Source of the DNA: Marinosulfonomonas sp.
GTDB lineage: Bacteria; Pseudomonadota; Alphaproteobacteria; Rhodobacterales; Rhodobacteraceae
Reading direction: 5' to 3'
NCBI GenBank assembly: GCA_019090845.1
Contig: JAHRVD010000050.1
Location: forward strand, 1-16,640
Length of the DNA: 16,640 nucleotides
The notes beneath the pieces were generated by a model that ran no database searches, was not told the origin of the DNA, and saw nothing but the letters and a program-made list of their open reading frames with translations. The position numbers were made by a program, and so were the translations under genes. Of this stretch, positions 1-7,270 are shown one piece after another; position 1 is the stretch's first letter, and every line of letters starts with the position of its first letter.

Positions 1-577
1 CATATAGAGTGGCTTTGGGGTGGGCGATCAGTGGCAACAAGCGTTCAACCTTGCCCGGGCTGGCTGGGGCGACGCGCAGATCGGCGGCGGCAAATAGCGG
101 GCTGGTGGCAATCTCGCCCAGCAAAGCGGCAGTAAGATTGCCATCAAGCGCGATCAGGCCCGCAAATGGCGCATCCGCAGATCCAAGCGTGCCATCCGCC
201 AGCGGGCGCAGTATCTTGTCACCGGCGGCCTCTAGCGAATGGGCGTCAGCAATGGCGGCGATCAGGCCGTTTGCGCCTTCGACGGCCATATAACGATCCG
301 TTGGCAGGTCTTGGGACCAATAGACATGGCCGGTCCCGACCCCAAGGCGTTCACAGGCGCGGATCAGCTCGTGCCCCTCATCATCGCGCCCGATAGCCGT
401 CAGGATCGAGGGGTGCAGGCCAAAGCGGCGCAGGGTCATCGCGATGTTCATCGCCACGCCACCGGGCAGGCGCACGATCCGCCCCGGAACATCCGAGCCC
501 AGCCGCAATGTGCTGGCCGAGCGCCCGATGATGTCCCAAAGGAGCGAACCAATGCAAAGAATATCTGTGTTTGCCAT
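1..577 (-). CDS. PfkB-family carbohydrate kinase, pseudouridine kinase-like (partial, C-terminus beyond left edge)
   Basis: The reverse strand from an ATG at 577 reads open to the window edge for 192 codons. The protein begins MANTDILCIGSLLWDIIGR and has the PfkB/ribokinase sugar-binding signature PGGVAMN (residues 38-44), followed by AIGRDDEGHEL (61-71), both typical of the family's N-terminal half. The segment DRYMAVEGANGLIAAIADAH (94-113) resembles the stretch in PsuK/YeiC-type pseudouridine kinases that ends in an AI-x-D motif. Known family members phosphorylate a sugar or nucleoside in the cytoplasm. The ATP-binding and catalytic Asp motif (near the C-terminus in this family) lies outside the window, so activity cannot be judged. 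No strong ribosome binding site is seen before the ATG. A sugar kinase of other specificity remains possible. The gene is divergent from the DUF2461 gene. Confidence 0.8.
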   Translation of the reverse strand, partial: MANTDILCIGSLLWDIIGRSASTLRLGSDVPGRIVRLPGGVAMNIAMTLRRFGLHPSILTAIGRDDEGHELIRACERLGVGTGHVYWSQDLPTDRYMAVEGANGLIAAIADAHSLEAAGDKILRPLADGTLGSADAPFAGLIALDGNLTAALLGEIATSPLFAAADLRVAPASPGKVERLLPLIAHPKATLY

Positions 578-751
578 GGGGTATTTCTGGCAGGCCGGGC
601 AGGGGCACGCAAGGACCACAATACAGGCCGTGTTGTCACACCTGAAGATGGATCAGATCCGGCACCCCGGAACCGAACGCCCGGCCCGGTATGCAAGCGG
701 ATTATTTTAGGTCATCATGGCCCCAATAACTTGTCCGAAAGGCGCTGCGCG

Positions 752-1426
752 ATGACTGAGTACTCTGGTTTCCCCACCGAAGCGTTCCGCTTTCTGACCG
801 ATTTGTCGCTGAACAATTCCAAAGACTGGTTTGAGGCGAACCGAGATATCTACGACACATACTGGAAACAGACCGGGCTTGATCTGATCCATGCACTGGC
901 CCCCGGAATGACCCGCCTTGATCCGCCGCTTAAAGCCGAGGCGCGAATAAACGGATCCTTGCGTCGGATTAATCGCGACGTGCGGTTTTCCAAGGACAAA
1001 ACACCCTATAGTGCTTCGATGCATCTGATTTTCTGGACCGGGAACCATCCGAACCGCTCTGCGGGGATGCATTTTAGTTTGCGACCTGATGGGTTGGGCT
1101 ATGGTGCCGGTCTATATGGAATTGAGCCGGCCCAACTGGCTGATTTTCGGGCCCGAATTGTCAACCCGGCCGATCGTAAGGTGCTGCTTGATGCTGTCAA
1201 AAGCGCCCGCTCGGTTGACTGCGAATTTGGCGAACCGTCCCTAAAGCGGATGCCCAAAGGATACGCGGCCAACGGCGACTGGGAACATCTGTTGCGCCGC
1301 AAGGCCTTTGTGATGCGAACCGCAGGCCAGCAACCGGCGCCTGACTGGCTGTTTACATCCAAAGCGCCGGATCGTTTGTTAGAGATCACCAAAGCCCTGA
1401 TGCCGCTGATAAAGTGGCTGGCCTGA
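752..1426 (+). CDS. DUF2461 (TIGR02453-type) family protein
   Basis: This is a 224-residue protein of unknown function. I recognise the family from the opening FPTEAFRFLTDLSLNNSKDWFEANRD, then LRRINRDVRFSKDKTPYSAS (around residues 71-90), and the later GMHFSLRPDGLGYGAGLYG segment. These are the conserved blocks of the widespread DUF2461 proteins, and the length fits the family. The ATG at 752 is chosen because GAAAGG lies about 10 bases upstream and the homologous part begins right there. An in-frame ATG at 239 would add 171 residues of unconserved sequence running antisense to the kinase gene. No catalytic residues are established for the family. The gene stands alone between the divergent kinase and the ribosomal protein operon. 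Confidence 0.85.
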   Translation: MTEYSGFPTEAFRFLTDLSLNNSKDWFEANRDIYDTYWKQTGLDLIHALAPGMTRLDPPLKAEARINGSLRRINRDVRFSKDKTPYSASMHLIFWTGNHPNRSAGMHFSLRPDGLGYGAGLYGIEPAQLADFRARIVNPADRKVLLDAVKSARSVDCEFGEPSLKRMPKGYAANGDWEHLLRRKAFVMRTAGQQPAPDWLFTSKAPDRLLEITKALMPLIKWLA

Positions 1427-1504
1427 CCGATTGTGCCGGGTTGCGCCTTTAGGGCTTGCAATCACGGGCCGGGTGGCCTAGCTGCACCAAATCTAAATCC
1501 GCAG

Positions 1505-1574
1505 GCGGGGTTTGGGCCGACAGGGGAGACATCCCTGAAGGTCCGCCGGTTGGGCAGAAGCCCTCTCACCCCGC
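1505..1574 (+). promoter_or_regulatory. Structured rpsB leader: predicted three-way junction
   Basis: Three pairings stack in the leader about 30-100 bases before the rpsB start. GCGGGG (1505-1510) can pair with CCCCGC (1569-1574), closing a region with two hairpins: CAGGG (1521-1525) with CCCTG (1533-1537), and GGGC (1552-1555) with GCCC (1560-1563) around an AGAA loop. Such a fold is what one would expect for a ribosomal-protein leader. S2 is known to repress its own operon in gammaproteobacteria, but whether this alphaproteobacterial leader does the same is inference. The pairings were found by eye and no energy calculation was made. Confidence 0.4.
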
Positions 1575-1590
1575 TAAGGCATTAAACCGG

Positions 1591-1596
1591 AAAGGA
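1591..1596 (+). promoter_or_regulatory. Ribosome binding site of rpsB
   Basis: AAAGGA lies 7 bases before the ATG at 1604 and fixes the start of S2. Confidence 0.75.
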
Positions 1597-1603
1597 CTTA
1601 ATC

Positions 1604-2467
1604 ATGGCATTGCCTGATTTCACGATGCGTCAGCTATTAGAAGCTGGCGTTCACTTTGGCCACCAGACACGTCGTTGGAACCCGCGTATGGGCGAGTTCA
1701 TCTATGGCGCGCGCAATGGCATTCATATCATGGACCTGACACAGACCGTTCCAATGTTGGACGCGGCACTGAATGTGGTTCGTGAAACCGTCGCCAAAGG
1801 CGGCAGCATTCTGTTTGTCGGCACCAAGCGTCAGGCACAGCGCCCGATCGCTGATGCGGCTGAAAAATGCGCACAGTATTACATGAACCACCGCTGGCTG
1901 GGTGGCACGCTGACCAACTGGCAGACCGTGTCAAAGTCGATCAAGCGTCTAAAAGACATTGATGAAAAGCTTGCCGAAGGTGCTGAAGGTCTGACCAAGA
2001 AAGAACGTCTTGGTCTGGAACGCTCGCAAGGCAAACTGCAGGCGTCCCTTGGTGGCATCCGTGAAATGGGCGGTCGCCCCGATCTGATTTTTGTGATCGA
2101 CGTCAGCAAAGAAGATCTGGCAATCGCAGAAGCCAAAAAGCTGGGCATCCCGGTTGTGGCGGTTGTTGATACCAACTGTTCGCCCGACGGTGTCGACTAT
2201 CTGATCCCGGGTAATGATGACGCATCGCGCGCCATTACGCTTTACTGCGATCTGGTTGCTCGGGCTGCATTGGACGGCATGTCTGCACAGCTTGGCGCCG
2301 CTGGTGTCGATCTGGGTGAACTGGATGAAGCCCCCGTAGAAGAAGCGGTGGAAGAGCCCGCAGCCCAAGAAGCCGTAGCCGTTGAAGCAGCGCCCGCTGC
2401 ACAGGAAGCGCCTGCCGCTGCCGAGCCGGAAGCAGCCGCCCCGGCTGACGAAGCTGCGAAGGCTTAA
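1604..2467 (+). CDS. rpsB: 30S ribosomal protein S2
   Basis: This 287-residue protein is ribosomal protein S2 of the small subunit. The N-terminus has the hallmark [20 protein letters not shown], followed by [35 protein letters not shown] and, near residue 160, [17 protein letters not shown]. The C-terminal domain keeps [21 protein letters not shown]. From about residue 240 on, the chain becomes a low-complexity tail rich in Ala, Glu and Pro, about 45 residues long. Such tails are common in alphaproteobacterial S2 and explain the extra length over the E. coli protein (about 240 residues). The gene is first in an operon with tsf, 72 bases upstream, as in most bacteria. A structured leader precedes it and may mediate feedback control. 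Confidence 0.98.
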   Translation: MALPDFTMRQLLEAGVHFGHQTRRWNPRMGEFIYGARNGIHIMDLTQTVPMLDAALNVVRETVAKGGSILFVGTKRQAQRPIADAAEKCAQYYMNHRWLGGTLTNWQTVSKSIKRLKDIDEKLAEGAEGLTKKERLGLERSQGKLQASLGGIREMGGRPDLIFVIDVSKEDLAIAEAKKLGIPVVAVVDTNCSPDGVDYLIPGNDDASRAITLYCDLVARAALDGMSAQLGAAGVDLGELDEAPVEEAVEEPAAQEAVAVEAAPAAQEAPAAAEPEAAAPADEAAKA

Positions 2468-2485
2468 GCTGCAACATATCTATGA

Positions 2486-2509
2486 CCGGGCGCGGCGGTG
2501 CCGCCCCGG
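2486..2509 (+). promoter_or_regulatory. Intercistronic GC-rich hairpin between rpsB and tsf
   Basis: CCGGG (2486-2490), a one-base bulge, and GCGGC (2492-2496) pair with GCCGC (2500-2504) and CCCGG (2505-2509) around a GGT loop, giving a 10-bp stem. There is no good U-run after it, so it is unlikely to be a full terminator. An attenuator or RNA processing point that adjusts the S2:EF-Ts ratio is plausible. Confidence 0.5.
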
Positions 2510-2526
2510 CAATCGTTTCAAATTCT

Positions 2527-2532
2527 GAGGAG
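2527..2532 (+). promoter_or_regulatory. Ribosome binding site of tsf
   Basis: GAGGAG, 7 bases before the ATG at 2540, decides this start over an upstream in-frame ATG at 2498, which falls inside the intercistronic hairpin. Confidence 0.8.
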
Positions 2533-2539
2533 AACCAAA

Positions 2540-3415
2540 ATGGCGATCACAGCCGCACTGGTGAAAGAACTGCGCGATTCTACTGGCGCAGGCATGATGG
2601 ACGCGAAAAAAGCGCTGACCGAAACCGATGGCGACATGGAATCCGCCGTTGACTGGCTGCGCACCAAAGGTCTGGCCAAAGCGGCCAAGAAATCCGGGCG
2701 CACAGCGGCCGAAGGTCTGGTGGCTGTTGCTGTCAAAGACGGGCGCGGCGTTGCCGTCGAAGTGAATTCGGAAACCGATTTTGTCGGCAAGAACGCGGAT
2801 TTTCAGGCGATGGTTGGCGGTATTGCCAAGGTTGCTCTTGGGGTGTCCGATGTTGATGCGCTGAATGGCGCGGATATGGGCGGAAAATCTGTCGCCGATA
2901 CGGTCACGGCCGCTATTTCTGTGATCGGTGAAAACATGAACGTGCGCCGGATGGCATCCCTAGAGGCCGACACAGTCGTGTCCTACGTGCATAATGCTGT
3001 TACTGACGGTATGGGCAAAATTGGTGTTCTGGTTGCACTGAATGGTGCGGACAACGGCATCGGCAAGCAGATCGCCATGCATGTTGCAGCTGCAAATCCG
3101 GCATCACTGGGCGAGGCGGATCTTGATCCTGCGGTCGTTGAAAAAGAGCGTCAGATCTTGACCGAGCAGGCCCGCGAATCTGGCAAGCCTGAACAGGTTA
3201 TCGAAAAGATGATCGTCGGCCGGATGAAGAAATTCATGGCCGAAGTGACTTTGCTTGGTCAGCAGTTTGTGGTGAACCCGGATGTTACGGTTCAGGCCGC
3301 TGCAACAGAGGCTGGCGTTGAAATCGTCGGTTTCGTGCGCATGGAAGTTGGCGAAGGTGTCGAAAAAATTGTCGAAGACTTCGCAGCTGAGGTTGCCAAG
3401 GTTTCGGGCAACTAA
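2540..3415 (+). CDS. tsf: Translation elongation factor Ts
   Basis: EF-Ts is the nucleotide exchange factor that reloads EF-Tu with GTP in the cytoplasm. The 291-residue protein starts with the UBA-like domain: [24 protein letters not shown] and then [24 protein letters not shown]. The EF-Tu contact motif TDFVGKN follows at about residues 79-85. The core and C-terminal parts contain [20 protein letters not shown] and [18 protein letters not shown]. Length is normal for the family. It is second in the rpsB operon and is followed by a strong terminator. I prefer the ATG at 2540 because of the GAGGAG site and because the conserved [12 protein letters not shown] begins there. Confidence 0.98.
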   Translation: MAITAALVKELRDSTGAGMMDAKKALTETDGDMESAVDWLRTKGLAKAAKKSGRTAAEGLVAVAVKDGRGVAVEVNSETDFVGKNADFQAMVGGIAKVALGVSDVDALNGADMGGKSVADTVTAAISVIGENMNVRRMASLEADTVVSYVHNAVTDGMGKIGVLVALNGADNGIGKQIAMHVAAANPASLGEADLDPAVVEKERQILTEQARESGKPEQVIEKMIVGRMKKFMAEVTLLGQQFVVNPDVTVQAAATEAGVEIVGFVRMEVGEGVEKIVEDFAAEVAKVSGN

Positions 3416-3457
3416 AGGCCGGGCAGCACTGATGCTACCCCAGCTCGTAAATAGATT

Positions 3458-3487
3458 AAAAAGACCAGCTTTGCGGCTGGTCTTTTT
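3458..3487 (+). terminator. Rho-independent terminator after tsf
   Basis: AAAAAGACCAGC (3458-3469) pairs perfectly with GCTGGTCTTTTT (3476-3487) around a TTTGCG loop. The A-run before and the T-run after make it effective on both strands, but here it ends the rpsB-tsf operon. The next gene starts only 12 bases after it. Confidence 0.9.
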
Positions 3488-3499
3488 GTTTGCAGGCCG

Positions 3500-4033
3500 A
3501 TGAGTGATGTCGTGTCCCTAAAGGCCGATTGCAGCCAATGTCAGGCTTTGTGTTGTGTTGCGCTGGCTTTTGACCGTTCGGACATGTTCGCCATCGACAA
3601 ACAAGCCGGTGTTGCCTGTCCAAATTTGGCGACCGACTATGGGTGCAAAATTCATGAAAAACTCGGCCAGCGTGGGTTTGTCGGGTGCCAGAAATACGAC
3701 TGCCTTGGGGCAGGGCAGCGCATTGTTAACGAAGTCTTTCCTGAAGCAGACTGGATGAATAATGCATCACAACTGCCTGTTATAATGGAGGCTTTTGCGG
3801 CATTGCGCAGGGTTCATGAATTGCTGGAACTGTTACTTGCTGCCCGGTGTTTGCCTTTGCCTGACGGGGATGGCGCGATATGCACACAGTTGATCGCAGA
3901 CCTGTCGCCAGCGTCGGGCTGGCAGCCAAAAACTCTAAAAGATTTTGGCGACGGCGACATCCCGCAACGCGTCGATGTGTTCCTGAAAGGATTGCGAAAT
4001 CTGACCGAATTTCGGAATCGGACCACAAAATAA
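3500..4033 (+). CDS. Small Cys-rich protein, probable metal-binding cluster at N-terminus
   Basis: This 177-residue protein has no function I can name. Residues 11-68 contain eight cysteines (C11, C14, C18, C19, C40, C49, C63, C68) arranged as CxxCxxxCC, then CPNL, GCKIH and GFVGCQKYDCLGAGQ. Similar Cys blocks occur at the N-terminus of some pentapeptide-repeat proteins and recall the YkgJ/UPF0153 family, thought to bind zinc or an iron-sulfur cluster. No pentapeptide repeats follow here; the rest is mostly helical-looking and ends in a basic tail. No signal peptide is seen, so it is likely cytoplasmic. The start at 3500 sits right after the tsf terminator with only a weak AGG before it, so it may be poorly expressed, may depend on readthrough, or may have a promoter inside the end of tsf. 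Confidence 0.7.
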   Translation: MSDVVSLKADCSQCQALCCVALAFDRSDMFAIDKQAGVACPNLATDYGCKIHEKLGQRGFVGCQKYDCLGAGQRIVNEVFPEADWMNNASQLPVIMEAFAALRRVHELLELLLAARCLPLPDGDGAICTQLIADLSPASGWQPKTLKDFGDGDIPQRVDVFLKGLRNLTEFRNRTTK

Positions 4034-4064
4034 AAAAACGACGCAGATGTCGAGATCTGCGCCG
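4032..4064 (-). terminator. Rho-independent terminator, best on minus strand
   Basis: CGCAGAT (4042-4048) pairs with ATCTGCG (4055-4061) around a GTCGAG loop. Two more G:C pairs lie outside one mismatch. On the minus strand the stem is followed by seven T residues (4038-4032). On the plus strand it is followed by a weaker pyrimidine run, so it may also end the Cys-rich gene. It may end transcripts from the luxR side, though the luxR stop is about 250 bases away. Confidence 0.65.
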
Positions 4065-4312
4065 CTTTCTTAAGTCGCCACACCTAGATGGGATGGAGGA
4101 TGGCGGTCGTCTATCAACAGACGCTTGCCTAAAAAACTCGACAAGCACACATGGAAAACTCGGGGGACGCGGGTGAGATGTCTGTAATTGCAAACTCTCA
4201 GCCCGCAGTTCCCGAGGCAAAAATGCCACCACTCACGGAACAGGACTAGTTTTACCATTTGGACAATTTGACGAAAGTAAGGGAATCCATACCCCTATTG
4301 GTTGTGCGACCC
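4065..4312. other. Intergenic region without a convincing gene
   Basis: About 250 bases lie between the terminator hairpin and the luxR stop. I see no ORF with family features on either strand. The only structure noted is a small hairpin, CGTCT (4108-4112) with AGACG (4119-4123), which can extend by GGC/GCC across an internal loop. The region may be a long 3' untranslated part of the aroQ-luxR transcript or hold a small RNA ending at the terminator. Confidence 0.5.
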
Positions 4313-5059
4313 TCAGTGTTCGAGCGAAATAACCTGATTTTGAAATGATGATTTCAGGACCGCCTGAGCTGTTGTATCCACATTTAGCGCCGCGCGTGCC
4401 AGGCGCAGGTGTTTTTCCACGGTCGCTGTCGTCACGCCCATGATCGTTGCAATGTCGCGTGTCGTTTTGCCTTCGCCCACCCAATGCAATGTCTCGCGCT
4501 GCCGATCGGTCAGGCGCCCCCGGGGAGTTGTGTAAGACAGGCTGGTTAGCTTCAGGTGGGCCACATTGCACATCTGGACGATTTCCCGCCCCCGTAACCC
4601 AAGCAGGAAATCTACATCCCTTTGCGACATTCCCGGTTTGGCAACCAGCCCGATCGCGCCTTTGACTTTGCTTGATATATTCCTAAAACTGATGGTTACT
4701 CCGGCGACGACACCGTGGCGTGCGTTAAAATCGATTGCCTTTTGTGCTGCGGGCGTAAGATTGCTGTCAGGGCCGGTAAACCGCGACCAACTGCAGGCGC
4801 CCGAGTTTTTGGCCGCCCATCTGTGCATAGGTACCTCAAAATACAGGCCCTCAGCGATGTAAGGCTCCAGATAGGATTTGGGGTGATTGCTGAGAATAAG
4901 AATATCGTCAGTTTCGCCAAAAGAGGTCGCCGTGCCATAGCGGGTGTAACCGTAAAGCATCCGGTCAAAGCCAAAGCTGTTCATGTATTTCACAACAACA
5001 TCCCAGGCGCCCTGGATCGAGGTCGGCTCGTGTATTTTTTCGAGATAGTCGAGCAGCAT
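4313..5059 (-). CDS. LuxR-family transcriptional regulator with autoinducer-binding-type domain (LuxR solo candidate)
   Basis: The 248-residue protein has an N-terminal autoinducer-binding-type domain (about residues 10-165) and a C-terminal LuxR helix-turn-helix (about 181-238: GRLTDRQRETL, RDIATIMGVTTATVEKHL). Aligned by eye with TraR, the ligand Tyr61 and Trp85 appear kept (Y67 and W91 here). Trp57 is replaced by Tyr (Y63), and the Asp70 position seems to be Val (with Glu just before) although the next Pro is kept. This suggests it may bind a ligand other than a standard acyl-homoserine lactone. There is no luxI-type synthase in the window. The start ATG overlaps the aroQ stop as TGATG, so the two genes are translationally coupled. 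An in-frame upstream ATG at 5131 would lie wholly inside aroQ and is less likely. Targets are unknown. Confidence 0.88.
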   Translation of the reverse strand: MLLDYLEKIHEPTSIQGAWDVVVKYMNSFGFDRMLYGYTRYGTATSFGETDDILILSNHPKSYLEPYIAEGLYFEVPMHRWAAKNSGACSWSRFTGPDSNLTPAAQKAIDFNARHGVVAGVTISFRNISSKVKGAIGLVAKPGMSQRDVDFLLGLRGREIVQMCNVAHLKLTSLSYTTPRGRLTDRQRETLHWVGEGKTTRDIATIMGVTTATVEKHLRLARAALNVDTTAQAVLKSSFQNQVISLEH

Positions 5060-5502
5060 CAGGTTTGGGCTTTCAGATGCTCCAACATCGCTTTGATCGC
5101 CAGCACATATCCGTGCGGGCCAAACCCACATATCTGGCCAATTGCGACGCGGGATATATGCGATGTGTGGCGAAATTCTTCGCGTGCGTGGATGTTGGAT
5201 AGATGCACTTCGACCATCGGAACTTCGGCCGAGGATATCGCGTCCATCAGGGCAATTGAAGTGTGCGTATAGGCGCCTGCGTTCAGGATGATCCCATCAA
5301 ATTTGCCGCGCGCATCATGTATCGCGTCAATCAGCGTGCCTTCGTGGTTGGATTGCAGGCAGCTGGTAGTGGCCCCTAGTTTGTCGGCCGTGGCGGCGCA
5401 GAGCGCCTCAATCTCGGCCAGAGTCGTGTGGCCATAAACCTCGGGCTGACGCTGGCCAAGCAAATTCAGGTTGGGCCCGTTCAGGACAAGAAGTGCGCTC
5501 AT
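5059..5502 (-). CDS. aroQ: Type II 3-dehydroquinate dehydratase
   Basis: The enzyme converts 3-dehydroquinate to 3-dehydroshikimate. It serves either the shikimate pathway or quinate breakdown towards protocatechuate. The 147-residue protein has the type II signature NGPNLNLLGQRQPEVYG (residues 8-24), with the catalytic Tyr at 23, then SNHEGTLIDAIH, the substrate-binding NAGAYTHTS (74-82), and EVHLSNIHAREEFRH, which includes the catalytic His at about 100. Length is typical. It shares one base with luxR and follows the sulfatase after 162 bases. In many alphaproteobacteria the housekeeping aroQ sits beside accB-accC, so this copy may be a paralogue with a catabolic role; that cannot be checked from the window. 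The ribosome binding site is weak (GGGAA). Confidence 0.95.
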   Translation of the reverse strand: MSALLVLNGPNLNLLGQRQPEVYGHTTLAEIEALCAATADKLGATTSCLQSNHEGTLIDAIHDARGKFDGIILNAGAYTHTSIALMDAISSAEVPMVEVHLSNIHAREEFRHTSHISRVAIGQICGFGPHGYVLAIKAMLEHLKAQT

Positions 5503-5623
5503 GGTGTTATTCCCGTATCAGGCCGAACCAATCGACCCGCTACGAGAGCTTTTCCAGCTTTCAGCCGCAAATTGCAATGTTAGCGCTGCGAATGCTTCCA
5601 AATGGTGGTAAATTGGCCTGCGC

Positions 5624-5646
5624 GGCTGCACGATATTTGTGCAACC
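5624..5646. promoter_or_regulatory. Inverted repeat upstream of aroQ-luxR, candidate lux box
   Basis: TGCAC (5627-5631), seven bases, GTGCA (5639-5643) form a perfect 5-7-5 inverted repeat. GG/CC extends the symmetry to 23 bp with one mismatch. It is centred about 133 bases before the aroQ start in the sulfatase-aroQ gap. TGCAC/GTGCA arms resemble lux-box halves (TraR-type boxes contain GTGCAG/CTGCAC), so control by the adjacent LuxR protein is plausible but unproven. Confidence 0.4.
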
Positions 5647-5664
5647 TATATCAACCAGTACCGA

Positions 5665-7257
5665 CTATGCCAACATTTTGGGCGTCAGGGACCGGTCCCG
5701 CAGGGCAATCATTTCGCGCAGCAACCGATGCGTTAGGGTTTGGCGGATTTCCTGATGCTCGGGGCTGTCCCACAGATTAGTCATCTCGTGTGGGTCGTCT
5801 TTATAGCTATAAAGTTCGCCCCAGTCCGATCCTTCCCACACCGAAATCCGGTATTCTTCGGTGACATAGCTCATCAATCCGGCCTTTGCCTCTGGCTCTT
5901 TGAAAACGGCCATTCCGTGATCGTCGATCATAATGCCATCGCGAGGGGTGTCGGCTTCATCGAACAAATCAATGCCCTGCATGCCAAAGTAGTTTTGCAA
6001 GCCCGCGCGCGCCAGAATGGTCGAGGCGATGTCGATTGTGCCCCCCAGATCCTCGCGCACGTCGCCTTTTTCACCTTCGGGGTCCTGCCAGATGAATGGC
6101 ACCCGAACGACGCCCTGAAAATGCAGGCCAAGCTTTAGGATAACCCCGTGATCGCCCATATAGTCGCCATGGTCTGAGGTGAAAATCACAACAGTATTGG
6201 CGCGCACTTCTGGTGACAAAGAATCCAAGACCCGGCCGACCGCATCATCCACCATGGTGATCATGCCGTAGTTCAGTGCAATCGCTTCCTGAGCGTGGCG
6301 GGCACTAACCGGGACAGGCCATTGTGCCTCCGGCTCTTCGGCACCTTTTTCATAGGCAAACCACAGGCCTGCGGGCATGTCATCAGCCGTCAGGGGTTTG
6401 TGGTGTGACGGGGGCACGGGAATGTCGTCGGGGTTATACATGTCCCAGTATTTGCCCGGCGGGGTGAACGGGTGGTGCGGATCGGGAAACGAGCAGGTCA
6501 CAAAGAACGGACGCCCGTCCTCGGTGTCCTCATGGTATTTCAGAAATTTGATCGTCTGATCGGCCACATAGGTTGTTGGATACAGTTCTTCGGGGATCGA
6601 CGTGCGCCAGGATTGGGTGACGGTAATACTGTCGTCAGGAATGGCGTTGGTCTTGCCGCGCAGGGAATCCGGATCAATATGGTGGGCGTTGAACCATGTC
6701 GTGTAATCACCCTGAACCCGGTCCGAATGGGATGACGTCAGGCGCACAGTGTCAAACCCGTAATAGGGTGTATCTGCGCCCGGGCGCATCGGGTCTTTGT
6801 GCCACGCGGGGTTGGTTTCGACGTTATAGCGCGGGCCGGTGCGGTTGGTGCGAATGGCTTCCTGCAATTCGGCAGGTGGCGCTTTGCGTTCGGGATGTGC
6901 TGGCGGACGGTCGCCGGGCTCGCGACCGGTCAGGTTTTGCAGATGCGATTTACCGACAAGTGCCGTGCGCCAGCCCCCGGCGCGCAGGATGTCAACGAAA
7001 GTCACCGCATCCCTGTCCAGCGAAATGCCGTTCGTGCGAACCCCATGCACCATTGGCGTGCGTCCGGTCATCAGTGTGGCGCGGTTGGGCTGACAAAGCG
7101 GGGAAGAGGTAAAGAAACGTTCAAACCGGGTGCCTTCTTTGGCCAGCCGGTCGATATTTGGGGTTTTTACGATGTCGTTGCCATAACAACCAACATGGTC
7201 CCAACGTTGTTGGTCGGTCATGAACACGATGAAGTTCGGTTTTTTTGGATCGGTCAT
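5665..7257 (-). CDS. Formylglycine-dependent (type I) sulfatase / arylsulfatase-like
   Basis: The 530-residue alkaline-phosphatase-superfamily enzyme carries the sulfatase signature CQPNRATLMTG, with Cys55 as the residue expected to be oxidised to formylglycine. Other family positions are visible: metal-binding TDQQR (14-18), the GKSHL pair (Lys103, His105), DPHHPF (259-264) and SDHGDYMGDHG (361-371). It would hydrolyse a sulfate ester; related phosphonate monoester hydrolases share this fold. There is no signal peptide, so it is probably cytoplasmic and acts on an imported substrate. The ATG at 7257 is chosen because GGGGAT lies 6 bases upstream. It begins 13 bases after the stop of the TAXI-TRAP permease, so it is in the same operon, suggesting that the transporter brings in its substrate. 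No maturase gene is in the window. Confidence 0.92.
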   Translation of the reverse strand: MTDPKKPNFIVFMTDQQRWDHVGCYGNDIVKTPNIDRLAKEGTRFERFFTSSPLCQPNRATLMTGRTPMVHGVRTNGISLDRDAVTFVDILRAGGWRTALVGKSHLQNLTGREPGDRPPAHPERKAPPAELQEAIRTNRTGPRYNVETNPAWHKDPMRPGADTPYYGFDTVRLTSSHSDRVQGDYTTWFNAHHIDPDSLRGKTNAIPDDSITVTQSWRTSIPEELYPTTYVADQTIKFLKYHEDTEDGRPFFVTCSFPDPHHPFTPPGKYWDMYNPDDIPVPPSHHKPLTADDMPAGLWFAYEKGAEEPEAQWPVPVSARHAQEAIALNYGMITMVDDAVGRVLDSLSPEVRANTVVIFTSDHGDYMGDHGVILKLGLHFQGVVRVPFIWQDPEGEKGDVREDLGGTIDIASTILARAGLQNYFGMQGIDLFDEADTPRDGIMIDDHGMAVFKEPEAKAGLMSYVTEEYRISVWEGSDWGELYSYKDDPHEMTNLWDSPEHQEIRQTLTHRLLREMIALRDRSLTPKMLA

Positions 7258-7270
7258 AATGTATCCCCGT

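Noticed and set aside
239..751. Long in-frame extension of the DUF2461 gene upstream of 752
   Set aside because: Its sequence is antisense to the PfkB kinase and shows no family features; the homologous part and an SD begin at 752.
3282..3503. 73-codon ORF across the end of tsf
   Set aside because: It overlaps the conserved end of EF-Ts in another frame and runs through the terminator hairpin.
4715..5272. 185-codon plus-strand ORF over luxR and aroQ
   Set aside because: It is antisense to two clear genes and has no recognisable feature.
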